Part shown: positions 17,733 to 25,437 of the stretch, piece by piece | How positions within the stretch are numbered: the stretch's first letter is position 1 | Layout of the letters: the number at the start of each line of letters is the position of its first letter | Assembly: GCF_000712055.1 (NCBI RefSeq) | Contig: NZ_JOOA01000002.1 | Location: 1,488,001-1,552,000, forward strand | Reading direction: 5' to 3' | DNA: 64,000 nucleotides | Source of the DNA: Ruminococcus sp. HUN007 | GTDB taxonomy: Bacteria; Bacillota; Clostridia; Oscillospirales; Ruminococcaceae | The notes under the pieces: generated by a model | Database searches by the model: none | Told to the model about the DNA's origin: nothing | What the model saw: the letters and a program-made list of their open reading frames with translations, nothing else | Made by a program: the position numbers and the translations under genes

Positions 17733-17806
17733 TTTTTACTCTCCCCTGTTCCTTCCTTATTATCACAAAAAAGCCTATAAATCAAACTTGTGATTTACTG
17801 AAATGC

Positions 17807-18499
17807 TCATCTTTTTTTAGACGATTTGCATATTTCGTTTCTTATGCTTAGTTTTTCCTGTATTGATTTTATATCATCGGCAACAGCACTTCCGTCACTA
17901 AGCATTGATGTAAGATTATCAAGATCTTTCAGAAGTTCTATTTCTGCCTGAAGTGTCTCGTCTGAAGAAACCGGATCGCTGTATTTAAAAGACTCAGCAA
18001 GTTTCTTAAGTTCTGATTTTAAAGCAGCATCATTAGTATACGCTGAAAGACTGCCGGATTTATTTCTCAGTTCGGTCATGGCAGATGTACTGACTTTAGC
18101 AGAATCATCTATTCTCTCAATTGCCTCTCTTGCAATCTCTCCGCTTATACTGAAAATCAGTGCTGTCGTCAGAACTAAAACACAGATCACTGTTGACAGC
18201 CAGAAAGGTATATAATTTCTGCCGCCTGCAATAATTATTATAAATGATACTACCGTCTGTACGAACAAGTATATATATCCTATACGGAAAACAGGCAGGC
18301 CCATAATTTTACTTTTGGCGGTATCTTTTTCTTCAAAGGCGATTTTAAATACAGGAACCTGAATAAAAACTGCAGTAAGTTCAAAAATATATGCTACCCA
18401 GAAGTTCTCATTTTTATTGAAAGGAATTAAAAATGCAATAATACTGAACGCAGCTGCTATTACTCCGATAATTATCATTGCTTTCTTATTCTTAAACAT
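17807..18499 (-). CDS. four-helix membrane protein of the TIR/SPFH island
   Basis: A 230-aa protein with four predicted membrane helices in the first 125 residues (AMIIIGVIAAAFSIIAFLI; VAYIFELTAVFIQVPVF; YLFVQTVVSFIIIIAGG; FWLSTVICVLVLTTALIFSI). An amphipathic, charged and probably coiled cytosolic tail of about 100 residues follows (SALTELRNKSGSL region to QEKLSIRNEICKSSKKR). It starts 2 bp after the SPFH gene's stop, so the two are almost certainly made together. I do not know the family. Its place next to an SPFH protein suggests a membrane anchor or partner for that scaffold. Confidence 0.7.
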   Translation of the reverse strand: MFKNKKAMIIIGVIAAAFSIIAFLIPFNKNENFWVAYIFELTAVFIQVPVFKIAFEEKDTAKSKIMGLPVFRIGYIYLFVQTVVSFIIIIAGGRNYIPFWLSTVICVLVLTTALIFSISGEIAREAIERIDDSAKVSTSAMTELRNKSGSLSAYTNDAALKSELKKLAESFKYSDPVSSDETLQAEIELLKDLDNLTSMLSDGSAVADDIKSIQEKLSIRNEICKSSKKR

Positions 18500-18501
18500 A
18501 G

Positions 18502-20163
18502 TTATTCTCCTTTCTTACTACCGCACATATTACAGAAAGCCCCGGTAATGCCCTTATTACCGCATGTGCAGTCCCACGTTTCAGCAACTGACGGTTTTTT
18601 CGAACCGCAGTTGCTGCAAAAATTGCCCACAATGCCTTTGCAGCCGCATACGCAGTCCCATGTTTCAGGTTTTTTAGCTCCGCATTGATTGCAAAACTTA
18701 CCTGTAATATTCTTGTTCCCACATGTGCAGTCCCATGTTTTAACCGGAAAAGGCATTTTACTTCCGCACGAATTACAAAACATACCCTGTGCCGTATTTC
18801 CACAGCTGCACTGCCATGACGTCTGAACCGATGGAGTATCGGTATTGTTCTGTCTGTTTTGATACATGTTGCCGAACATATCACCTATCTTTGGAGCTAT
18901 ACTGCCTGCTGCAGCAAGTCCCAGACCAATTCCAAGAATATCACCGGTTGCGCCGCCGCCTGAACCGTTTATAACCATGTTTCCGATACCCTCGGCATAC
19001 GCCTTCTGAACATCAGCCTGAATTACATCTCTCTGCGTATAACCTTTAGCCTGCATTATCTCAGCCTCAGTAAGTCCCTGCATTCGAAGCGCCTGAGCTT
19101 CTGCCTGAGCCCCAATTACGCGACGTTCAGCCACACTCTTAGCAATCTCGGTTTCAGTGAGCTGACGCTGCATTTCTGCTTCACGATGCGAAGCCTCAAT
19201 TGCCGCCTTGCTCTTTTCCTGTTCTGTACGATATAACGTTTCCGACTGAGCTTCCATTACTTTAATATTAGCCTGTGCCTGAAGCATTTTCGCCTGAAGA
19301 GTAACTGTATGAAGATCTCGTATACGTCTGAAATTCGGGTCTTCTTCAGGAAGAACTATACTGGTAACGTAAAACTGCGAAACAGCCAAACCATACTCCT
19401 CGAACCCATCTATGATCTTATTCTTCAATGTATCAGATATAAGATCCAGTTTCTCATCTATTTCAAGAAGATCAATTTCGTTTTGTTTTATTACTGCCGG
19501 AAGATTTGTTTTTACTGCATTTGAGATCAACGGACGAAAAGCCTTCTGTAAAGACTTCGTAAACCCATTTTCTTCTGATTCCCATGCAATACCATTTGTT
19601 GTACCAACAAGCTTTAAAAGCAGTTTGCGTGAATCTTCAACCATTAAATTCATTTCACCTGATGCACCAAGCTCCAGCGGAGTTCCGGTAAGAGGATCAA
19701 TAAAACGTACCTTATCAGATGTTCCCCATTTAACTCCCATCTGTACAGTCTTATTAATAAAATAAACTTCACTTTGAAAAGGCGTATCGGTATTGGTTGA
19801 TATAGAATACAATTTCTGAAGAAGCGGCAGATTCTGCGTTTCAAGCGTGTATCTTCCTGCACTGAACAAATCAAGTGCCTGTCCGTCACGGAAGAAAATA
19901 GCTTCCTGTGATTCACGAACTATAAGCTGCGAGCCATAATTAAAATTTTCTACAGGATGCTTCCATACAAAAGTACTGTTATCACCCTCATACTGTATAG
20001 TGGATACCAGCCCCTTCTTTCTTTCTTCATACATTGCCTTAGCCTTAGCAGTATCTATTACCGTTTTACACATAGGACAGGTATACTGTCTGCCAAGATT
20101 CTGAAACAGTCCAAGATCGGTCATTCGACCGCAGGTTGGACATTTAATGGTATGTTTGCTCAT
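18502..20163 (-). CDS. SPFH-domain scaffold with N- and C-terminal zinc ribbons
   Basis: A 553-aa protein. Residues 1-35 form a zinc ribbon (CPTCGRM...CPMCKT). Residues 60-310 are an SPFH/band-7 domain of the YdjI or virion-core-like type (FVWKHPVENFNYGSQLIV, VKWGTSDKVRFIDP, VSQFYVTSIVLPEEDPNF). Residues 315-400 are a coiled coil rich in Ala, Glu and Gln. A glycine-rich segment follows, then four tandem zinc ribbons of the pattern WDCTCGNK..TGKFCNQCGAKKP. SPFH proteins assemble membrane-associated rings or patches. Lying between two TIR membrane proteins that share a zinc-ribbon start, it is a likely platform for them; this is inference. The start is supported by GGAGCG upstream. Confidence 0.85.
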   Translation of the reverse strand: MSKHTIKCPTCGRMTDLGLFQNLGRQYTCPMCKTVIDTAKAKAMYEERKKGLVSTIQYEGDNSTFVWKHPVENFNYGSQLIVRESQEAIFFRDGQALDLFSAGRYTLETQNLPLLQKLYSISTNTDTPFQSEVYFINKTVQMGVKWGTSDKVRFIDPLTGTPLELGASGEMNLMVEDSRKLLLKLVGTTNGIAWESEENGFTKSLQKAFRPLISNAVKTNLPAVIKQNEIDLLEIDEKLDLISDTLKNKIIDGFEEYGLAVSQFYVTSIVLPEEDPNFRRIRDLHTVTLQAKMLQAQANIKVMEAQSETLYRTEQEKSKAAIEASHREAEMQRQLTETEIAKSVAERRVIGAQAEAQALRMQGLTEAEIMQAKGYTQRDVIQADVQKAYAEGIGNMVINGSGGGATGDILGIGLGLAAAGSIAPKIGDMFGNMYQNRQNNTDTPSVQTSWQCSCGNTAQGMFCNSCGSKMPFPVKTWDCTCGNKNITGKFCNQCGAKKPETWDCVCGCKGIVGNFCSNCGSKKPSVAETWDCTCGNKGITGAFCNMCGSKKGE

Positions 20164-20224
20164 AGCTCTCTACGCTCCTTTATTGAATATCATGTTAAAA
20201 ATGTTCATATTACTCATGCCTTAC

Positions 20225-22234
20225 CTAGCTGACCCAATCCTTCGATACAAATCCATACTTATAATTGTAATAAATATAATACCATCCATTTTCGATACCA
20301 TATACATTTATAGCTGTTCCATTTGGAATTTCAGCAATTATCTCATATGACGTACCCGGTCCTTTACGCATATTTAATACATCACCATTTGTTCTGACAT
20401 AAGCGGTAAATCCTTCACTATACATTTCCAGATTTTCAGATGTGTAAGCTGTTCCTGCGTTATTTCCGGATGATGTATTTGTACTGAAACTGGTATTATA
20501 CATAATTGATATCCAGTTCAGATTGCTGTACTGCGATTCAGCATCGTTAAACATAGTTTCTGAGACCGGAAGATCATTTCTGAAATATCCGTCAGCATTT
20601 TTTCCAAGTTTGTCTATAGGAACTGCCCGATTTGAATCATTATATTCAAAATATGAATTCAAAGTTCCGCCTCCATAAATTGTTACAGAAAAATAATGCC
20701 TGTCAGGACATATTCTTAAATATCCCCAGCCTTTATAAGCTTCTACAAACGAACTGCCATTATAATAATATATTTCAAAAGCAGAATCAGTCAGAGGAGC
20801 ATAGCTGTCGATCAGTTCCGGAACACCATCACCGTTAAGGTCATAGTCAAGTGTATAATTCAATGAACCAGGAATATAATCATCATCTGTTCCCATTTTA
20901 TCGAATTTCTCCATTGCTTTTGCGGCTGCTTTTTTAAGATCATCTGCGGAATATAAATTCCCTGAAGATGTTGTTTCCGGCTTTTCTGTAACCTTAACTG
21001 TATTTTCTTTCTCCTGGATCGTTACCTCATTTCCCGAATCAGAACTTTCGGCTGATGTTGTCCGGCTTTCACTATTATGCGGCATAGTATGAGCCGGATA
21101 GTTATCTGATACTGAATCAGACGAAAGCTTACCGGAACTGCTGTTATCTTCGCCTCGGTTAAATAATAATACGCACGCTATAACTATCCCTAATCCAATA
21201 ATGCAAATTGATCCTATGATCAGAGCTAAAACAGACGAATCCTTTTTTTCTGATTCATCTTTTTCCGAAGAACTCTCGTCCTGATCACTGACTTCTTCCC
21301 TGATCACCTGCTTTTCCTGTATAGCAGGTGCAGCATTGTCTTGGCCGGTTATCTTCTTGATCCCGCGGATAAGATCCTGCAGGAAACCTATTTTCGACAT
21401 ATCCTGCGACTGAAACAGTGAAAGCTCATTCGGAAGATCATACGGATCCATATCTCTGTACGCTGGTATCAGTATACGGTTCTTGTCTTTCTGCATGATC
21501 TGAAGATAACGGCTCCACTCATTTCTTACCCAGACTGCATTAAAGTATTCCGGTTTTGTTCCGACTACTACCATTACTTTAGCTGAATTCAGCGCTGCGA
21601 ATATATACGGTTCATATTCAGTTCCGAGTTTAGACTCAAGAGTGATCCTTGAAAAGAAAACTTTAAATCCTTCCTGTGTCAGACCATAATAAAGATCCTG
21701 TGCCAGTACTGAATCAACTGTGCGCCTTCCGTTTGCATCGGTTTCCTTGTAGCAGATAAAAACATCAAACGGTTCTTCTCTGTAGGATATATTCAGAATT
21801 TTTTTCTGGATATCATTAATTACCTTTGCTTCCCGCTCATAAATATCCCGCTGCATAGTATCAGCACAGGAAAGCGCAGTCAGATAATCCGGATCTTCAA
21901 GTATAGATTTATACTGCGTTCTGTGACATGTCGGTATTTTATTTTTAGTCACCGGATCATCAACATATTCTATACCGTAACGGCATAATACTATTGACCA
22001 GAAAAGTTCTGCATCACTTCCTGATTCAGCCGCCATTTTTTCATAGATCTCTGCTGCTTTGTCAAATTCATACTGCTGACGGAAATGGCTGGCGCGATTA
22101 AACATATTTATCTTCTGCTCGTCATTGATCTTAGGCAGAGTTTGTTTCGTTCCGCAGTATTCACATTCACACACTGTAGTGCCTTCAGATATTTCCAGTG
22201 ATCCTCCGCACATTTTACATTTAAAGACTGCCAT
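20225..22234 (-). CDS. TIR-domain transmembrane protein A (zinc ribbon-TIR-TM-SH3)
   Basis: A 669-aa paralogue of TIR protein B. The first 320 residues are nearly identical (zinc ribbon KCKMCGG/CECEYCGT; TIR with DVFICYKETDANGRRT and AVWVRNEWSRYLQ). A membrane helix (ALIIGSICIIGLGIVIACVL, about 335-356), a Ser-rich linker and a region with YDLNGDGVPELI come next, and the protein ends in a single SH3 domain (DVLNMRKGPGTSYEIIAEI). It lacks the ECWDTDDGDYYGW module of protein B. The start at 22234 follows GGGGGAGATAGGA. It is the first gene of the island. The near-identity of the cytosolic halves against divergent outer halves suggests a conserved signalling output with different external sensing. 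Confidence 0.85.
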   Translation of the reverse strand: MAVFKCKMCGGSLEISEGTTVCECEYCGTKQTLPKINDEQKINMFNRASHFRQQYEFDKAAEIYEKMAAESGSDAELFWSIVLCRYGIEYVDDPVTKNKIPTCHRTQYKSILEDPDYLTALSCADTMQRDIYEREAKVINDIQKKILNISYREEPFDVFICYKETDANGRRTVDSVLAQDLYYGLTQEGFKVFFSRITLESKLGTEYEPYIFAALNSAKVMVVVGTKPEYFNAVWVRNEWSRYLQIMQKDKNRILIPAYRDMDPYDLPNELSLFQSQDMSKIGFLQDLIRGIKKITGQDNAAPAIQEKQVIREEVSDQDESSSEKDESEKKDSSVLALIIGSICIIGLGIVIACVLLFNRGEDNSSSGKLSSDSVSDNYPAHTMPHNSESRTTSAESSDSGNEVTIQEKENTVKVTEKPETTSSGNLYSADDLKKAAAKAMEKFDKMGTDDDYIPGSLNYTLDYDLNGDGVPELIDSYAPLTDSAFEIYYYNGSSFVEAYKGWGYLRICPDRHYFSVTIYGGGTLNSYFEYNDSNRAVPIDKLGKNADGYFRNDLPVSETMFNDAESQYSNLNWISIMYNTSFSTNTSSGNNAGTAYTSENLEMYSEGFTAYVRTNGDVLNMRKGPGTSYEIIAEIPNGTAINVYGIENGWYYIYYNYKYGFVSKDWVS

Positions 22235-22312
22235 TCCTATCTCCCCCAATAACACATTTTCTTTTTACAACAACTCCAGTAAGCGTTTCTATTTAAAATC
22301 AGCTTCTATAAT

Positions 22313-22429
22313 TTATCTAAAAATATATTCTTCATGAGTTACTGCATCTTCCTGCTTATAAAAAACTGTAAAAGCTTCAAGTTCGCTGTGAGGATAGGAA
22401 GGATTATTGGCGATATATTCTGTGTAATA
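22313..22429 (-). pseudogene. C-terminal fragment of an unknown gene
   Basis: A minus-strand frame without a start codon reads DYYTEYIANNPSYPHSELEA and runs to EEYIFR then a stop at 22313. It has protein-like composition but is closed upstream by a stop codon. It is probably the end of a deleted gene. I do not recognise the family. Confidence 0.35.
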
Positions 22430-22523
22430 ATCCTAATTATAATCTATGAAATTTCGAAGATAATGAATTCCGAAATTCAGTGCATACTTCCGTACAATAA
22501 TTAACAAACATACAATTCGAAAC

Positions 22524-22670
22524 TTAAATTTTAAAACAATAGACAGCAAAACAAAACACCGCAAGCATATAGAATACCTGCGGTGAAATTAATAGTCCTG
22601 TAACCCCAATAATAATTGCAGCTAATCGACCATCCCCACAGTCCTTAAGCTTTAAAAAACGTATCCCCAT
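22524..22670 (-). CDS. possible 48-aa two-helix membrane protein
   Basis: A short frame starting MGIRFLKLKDCGDGRLAAII continues through two hydrophobic stretches (AAIIIGVTGLLI and FYMLAVFCFAVYCF) to a stop at 22524. The protein-like pattern, with a polar cap and two helices joined by SPQ, argues for a real small protein. There is no good ribosome site, and the ATG lies inside an AT-rich dyad. It is not a family I can name. Confidence 0.35.
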   Translation of the reverse strand: MGIRFLKLKDCGDGRLAAIIIGVTGLLISPQVFYMLAVFCFAVYCFKI

Positions 22671-22978
22671 ACGTTTTTTATTAATCTAATGTACAACATC
22701 AAAAAGTTAACATTATTCAAATTCCCTATAATTATATTATACAAAAAAATCAATTAAAGCACAATAAATTTTACGAAAATTGTAGTAATTTCGTTGAATA
22801 TAAACATCAGACAGTTAACAATTTTAGTTGTTTTCGCCAACGCTATATATGTATGGAGAAAACAAAAACATAGTTTCGGGTATTAACCTTTAATAATTAA
22901 AATTCATGACGATATATATTGTGCCGTAAATTAAATTATTATCTTAAAGATTATCGATTAATACAAGGAGAAGCTAAA

Positions 22979-23058
22979 ATGAAAAGACGAAACTATTGAA
23001 GCTTTCAAGGATGATGTTGCAGCTAATATAACAGACGGGTCTGTAATTGTTGACTGAA
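22979..23058 (+). pseudogene. decayed small gene
   Basis: A strong ribosome site (AAGGAGAAGCTAAA) precedes an ATG whose frame stops after seven codons. A shifted frame continues ETIEAFKDDVAANITDGSVI and stops at 23058. This looks like a small gene broken by a frameshift. Confidence 0.45.
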
Positions 23059-23100
23059 CTCATACATTCAAGTAACCGAAAGCACCTTTCTCAATGCACA

Positions 23101-23258
23101 AAAATGGTGAGCTGCCTTCGGCAGCTGTTTGATAGTAAAAGCATCGCGATGCCTGATACCTTTTTTGAAACGGCGGGAAACAGAAAGCATATGCAGAAAA
23201 AATCCGGTAATCAATGAATAATGATTACCGGATTTTTTGAACTGTCAAGCCATTTCAG
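23101..23258 (+). repeat. hairpin/terminator repeat, copy 3, overlapping the L,D-transpeptidase end
   Basis: This is the copy whose right half belongs to an intact gene: it covers the last 15 codons and the terminator of the L,D-transpeptidase gene. The left half carries the AAAATGGTG start and the two hairpins. It matches 12440-12597. Confidence 0.8.
23197..23238 (-). terminator. intrinsic terminator overlapping a stop codon
   Basis: The stem AAAAAATCCGGTAATC/GATTACCGGATTTTTT includes the codons for NPVIIIH and the stop of the L,D-transpeptidase gene, so the terminator is partly coding. Confidence 0.75.
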
Positions 23259-24140
23259 AATTTCAAGCATATCTTTTTCAGGAACAGCAACACACCCTGC
23301 TGTGTAACTGTCGGTCATACAGTGAAGGAAAATAGCTGATCCCTTATATTTTTCCACGGGATCCATATTATAATTGATCACAACTGAATATTTGTAAGCC
23401 GACGGATAGTCGGTCAGATGTTCCGCACTGTTCCAGCTTATTTCGTCGCTTTCAACCCACTGATTATACAGAGACGACAGCGGATCATCGACCCAGTAGC
23501 AGTTTTCATTTATCTCTCTGTATTCGATCTTCAGATCCTGCACAGGCTGAGTGCCGAATGCAAAGCCCAGATCAAATACGCCTTCCGGAGTACAGTAATC
23601 TCCTTCTGTACTGTTTGCTGAAACGCCGTTCTTTCCTACTGCTCCTGTAGTTTCGAACAGACAGATCCATGAATCATCTTCTTTTTCACAGACTGAAACA
23701 TAACATGATCCGTCACTTGTATCTACAGTAATAACCTGCTCTGAATCTGCAATTACTTCCGGGTCTGTCCCGAACTTTCTAAGGTATTCATCAACATACG
23801 AAGCTGAAGCCGGATCTGCTGTATTCAGTGCGGTTACTGCGAAATCTGTTACATCGCATTCCGTTACAGGCTCTGTAACATTCTCCGACACATCGGAATG
23901 AGTTCCTGTACCTGTTACAAACAGAATTTCAGTATCATTTACAGTCTCTTTTACAGTTTCACTTACTGTCTCTTTTGCAGTTTCATTTGCAGTATCTTTT
24001 ACAGTTTCAGATTCAATTACAGTTTCATTTATCGTTTCCTGCTTTTCATTCAGACCGGAACATCCTGATAATCCGGCACATAAACCTCCGGAGAGTACTA
24101 ATCCGGTAAGTGAATATTTAAAAACAGACTTAACCGTCAT
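23211..24140 (-). CDS. L,D-transpeptidase (YkuD-type) lipoprotein
   Basis: A 309-aa protein with a lipobox (LSGC, Cys27) followed by a Thr/Glu-rich tether of repeated ETVKET units. The C-terminal YkuD-like domain (about 150-309) carries YCTPEGVFDLG and the active-site segment FLHCMTDSYTAGCVAVPEKDM, with catalytic Cys near 281 and the upstream His near 272. Most members have SHGC at the active site; here it is TAGC. These enzymes make 3-3 peptidoglycan cross-links or attach proteins to the wall. The ATG follows GAGGAGG. It is transcribed alone, with its terminator overlapping the stop codon. Confidence 0.8.
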   Translation of the reverse strand: MTVKSVFKYSLTGLVLSGGLCAGLSGCSGLNEKQETINETVIESETVKDTANETAKETVSETVKETVNDTEILFVTGTGTHSDVSENVTEPVTECDVTDFAVTALNTADPASASYVDEYLRKFGTDPEVIADSEQVITVDTSDGSCYVSVCEKEDDSWICLFETTGAVGKNGVSANSTEGDYCTPEGVFDLGFAFGTQPVQDLKIEYREINENCYWVDDPLSSLYNQWVESDEISWNSAEHLTDYPSAYKYSVVINYNMDPVEKYKGSAIFLHCMTDSYTAGCVAVPEKDMLEILKWLDSSKNPVIIIH

Positions 24141-24252
24141 TATAATCCTCCTCTGAAAACATCTTCTATAAGATGTTTATCATTTCTATTCAGCAACCCC
24201 AAATACGTACTTTTCTATTATAACGCAGATATCATCTTCATACAAGAATAAA

Positions 24253-24289
24253 TTACAGTGAACATGGGCTGATTTTTCGTTTACTGTAA
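24253..24289. other. dyad upstream of the L,D-transpeptidase gene
   Basis: TTACAGTGAAC and GTTTACTGTAA face each other across about 15 nt, 113 bp before the ATG at 24140. A closely similar dyad is at 8023-8059. It could be an operator or an RNA hairpin. Confidence 0.4.
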
Positions 24290-24308
24290 ATTTTACCCTG
24301 AATAAACA

Positions 24309-24349
24309 GGGAGCAGCCGGAGGTTCTTTTATCTCCGGCTGCTCCCTTT
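24309..24349. terminator. intrinsic terminator after the VanY-like gene
   Basis: GGGAGCAGCCGGAG and CTCCGGCTGCTCCC form a perfect 14-bp stem, about 20 bp after the stop codon at 24370. Confidence 0.75.
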
Positions 24350-24369
24350 ATGTATAACTGAATTTCGTT

Positions 24370-25431
24370 TTATTCACTGTAGCACGATGTAAGTCCGAAA
24401 TATTCTTCCATGCAAAGACCGCTTTCATAAAGGGTTTTCGCAAGATCTGTTCCTACATAACGCAGGTGCCATGGCTCGTACTTGTATCCGGTGATATCTT
24501 CCTTACTCTGCGGATAGCGGATAATAAGACCGTACTTCCAGCAGTTTTCTGCTACCCATTTGCCTTCGGCTGTGTAGGCGAAACTGCTGTCAATGGTGTT
24601 AAGGTCAAAGCATAGGCCGGTGTGATGTTCGGAATGACCAGGACGTGCGGAATATGTGTCCGCTGCGGCCTTGCCGTCGCGTGCGACATAACTGTTGTAG
24701 ATCCTGTCCTGTGTGGATACGCTTCTGTATCCGGATGCACACCAGAGATTCAGCCCCTCATTTGCAGCATCTATGCACATCTGTTTAAATGCTTCGTTTG
24801 TTTCTGGAAGAAGGTATTCGCCCCTGGTTCCGTAAGCTGTCACAAGTCCGGACGGTTCATAGTCCTGCGGTACCGGATAGGACTTGTTTACGATAAGAAC
24901 ACCGTCAGCATACTTCAGTTCAGCATTGTTCACCACCGGAGCAGGTGCAAACTCCCGTTCCGGTTCCTGTGACGGTTCAGGCTCAGGCTCCGGTGAAGGA
25001 GACTCCTCCTGTTTCGGAGACTCATTTCCCGGAGAACTGTTGTTCTGTCCGCCGGAATTACTGTTTCCGGAATCATTACCGCCGGAAGACGAATCTCCGG
25101 ATGAATTATCTGACGGTTTGTTTTCAGAAGATGAGTTTCCGCTGCCGCTTTCATTTTTATTGTCTGATGATCCCTTTTTCTCAGCCTCTGAAGTTTCTGC
25201 TTCAGTCACCGGCGCAGTCTCCGGTTCTGTCACACTTACTGAAACCTCCGTTACTGCCTGAACATCTTCTGTTTCAGAAAATGCTTCGGTCAGAACTTCA
25301 TCAACTGCAGATGTCACAGGCCAGATAACATCGTCGCCCGGTCTGACACTTATCTCATCAGTCGGTCCGCACGAACAGAACGTTACCATGCCGGCAAGTG
25401 CAATAATAAAAACAACAGCTTTTCTACTCAT
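24370..25431 (-). CDS. VanY-like D-Ala-D-Ala carboxypeptidase lipoprotein (M15B)
   Basis: A 353-aa protein with a lipobox ending at Cys21 (FCSC), a long low-complexity tether rich in Ser, Gly, Asn, Pro and Glu (about 50-165), then a peptidase M15B/VanY domain. The zinc site is visible: ASGYRS, SEHHTGLCFDL (about 268) and EPWHLRYVG (about 318). It removes the terminal D-Ala from peptidoglycan stems outside the membrane. It starts 6 bp after the stop of the dockerin protein at 25438, so both are probably co-translated. The link with cellulosome proteins suggests wall trimming around surface assemblies, which is inference. Confidence 0.88.
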   Translation of the reverse strand: MSRKAVVFIIALAGMVTFCSCGPTDEISVRPGDDVIWPVTSAVDEVLTEAFSETEDVQAVTEVSVSVTEPETAPVTEAETSEAEKKGSSDNKNESGSGNSSSENKPSDNSSGDSSSGGNDSGNSNSGGQNNSSPGNESPKQEESPSPEPEPEPSQEPEREFAPAPVVNNAELKYADGVLIVNKSYPVPQDYEPSGLVTAYGTRGEYLLPETNEAFKQMCIDAANEGLNLWCASGYRSVSTQDRIYNSYVARDGKAAADTYSARPGHSEHHTGLCFDLNTIDSSFAYTAEGKWVAENCWKYGLIIRYPQSKEDITGYKYEPWHLRYVGTDLAKTLYESGLCMEEYFGLTSCYSE

Positions 25432-25437
25432 TTTTCC

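Larger units (their letters stand above)
22256..23100. other. AT-rich gap with gene remnants
   Basis: The gap before the TIR island holds no intact large gene. From left to right it contains a 38-codon minus-strand fragment, a possible 48-aa membrane protein, a dyad AAAAAACGTAT..ATACGTTTTTT (22655-22680), strongly AT-rich sequence, and a decayed small plus-strand gene. Confidence 0.6.

Noticed and set aside
22555..22603. Riboswitch or small RNA at the CACCGCA..TGCGGTG hairpin
   Set aside because: The hairpin lies inside the possible 48-aa frame and no known riboswitch core surrounds it.
24884..25261. Plus-strand reading frame opposite the VanY lipoprotein
   Set aside because: It is the complement of the Ser/Gly/Pro tether and has no independent evidence.
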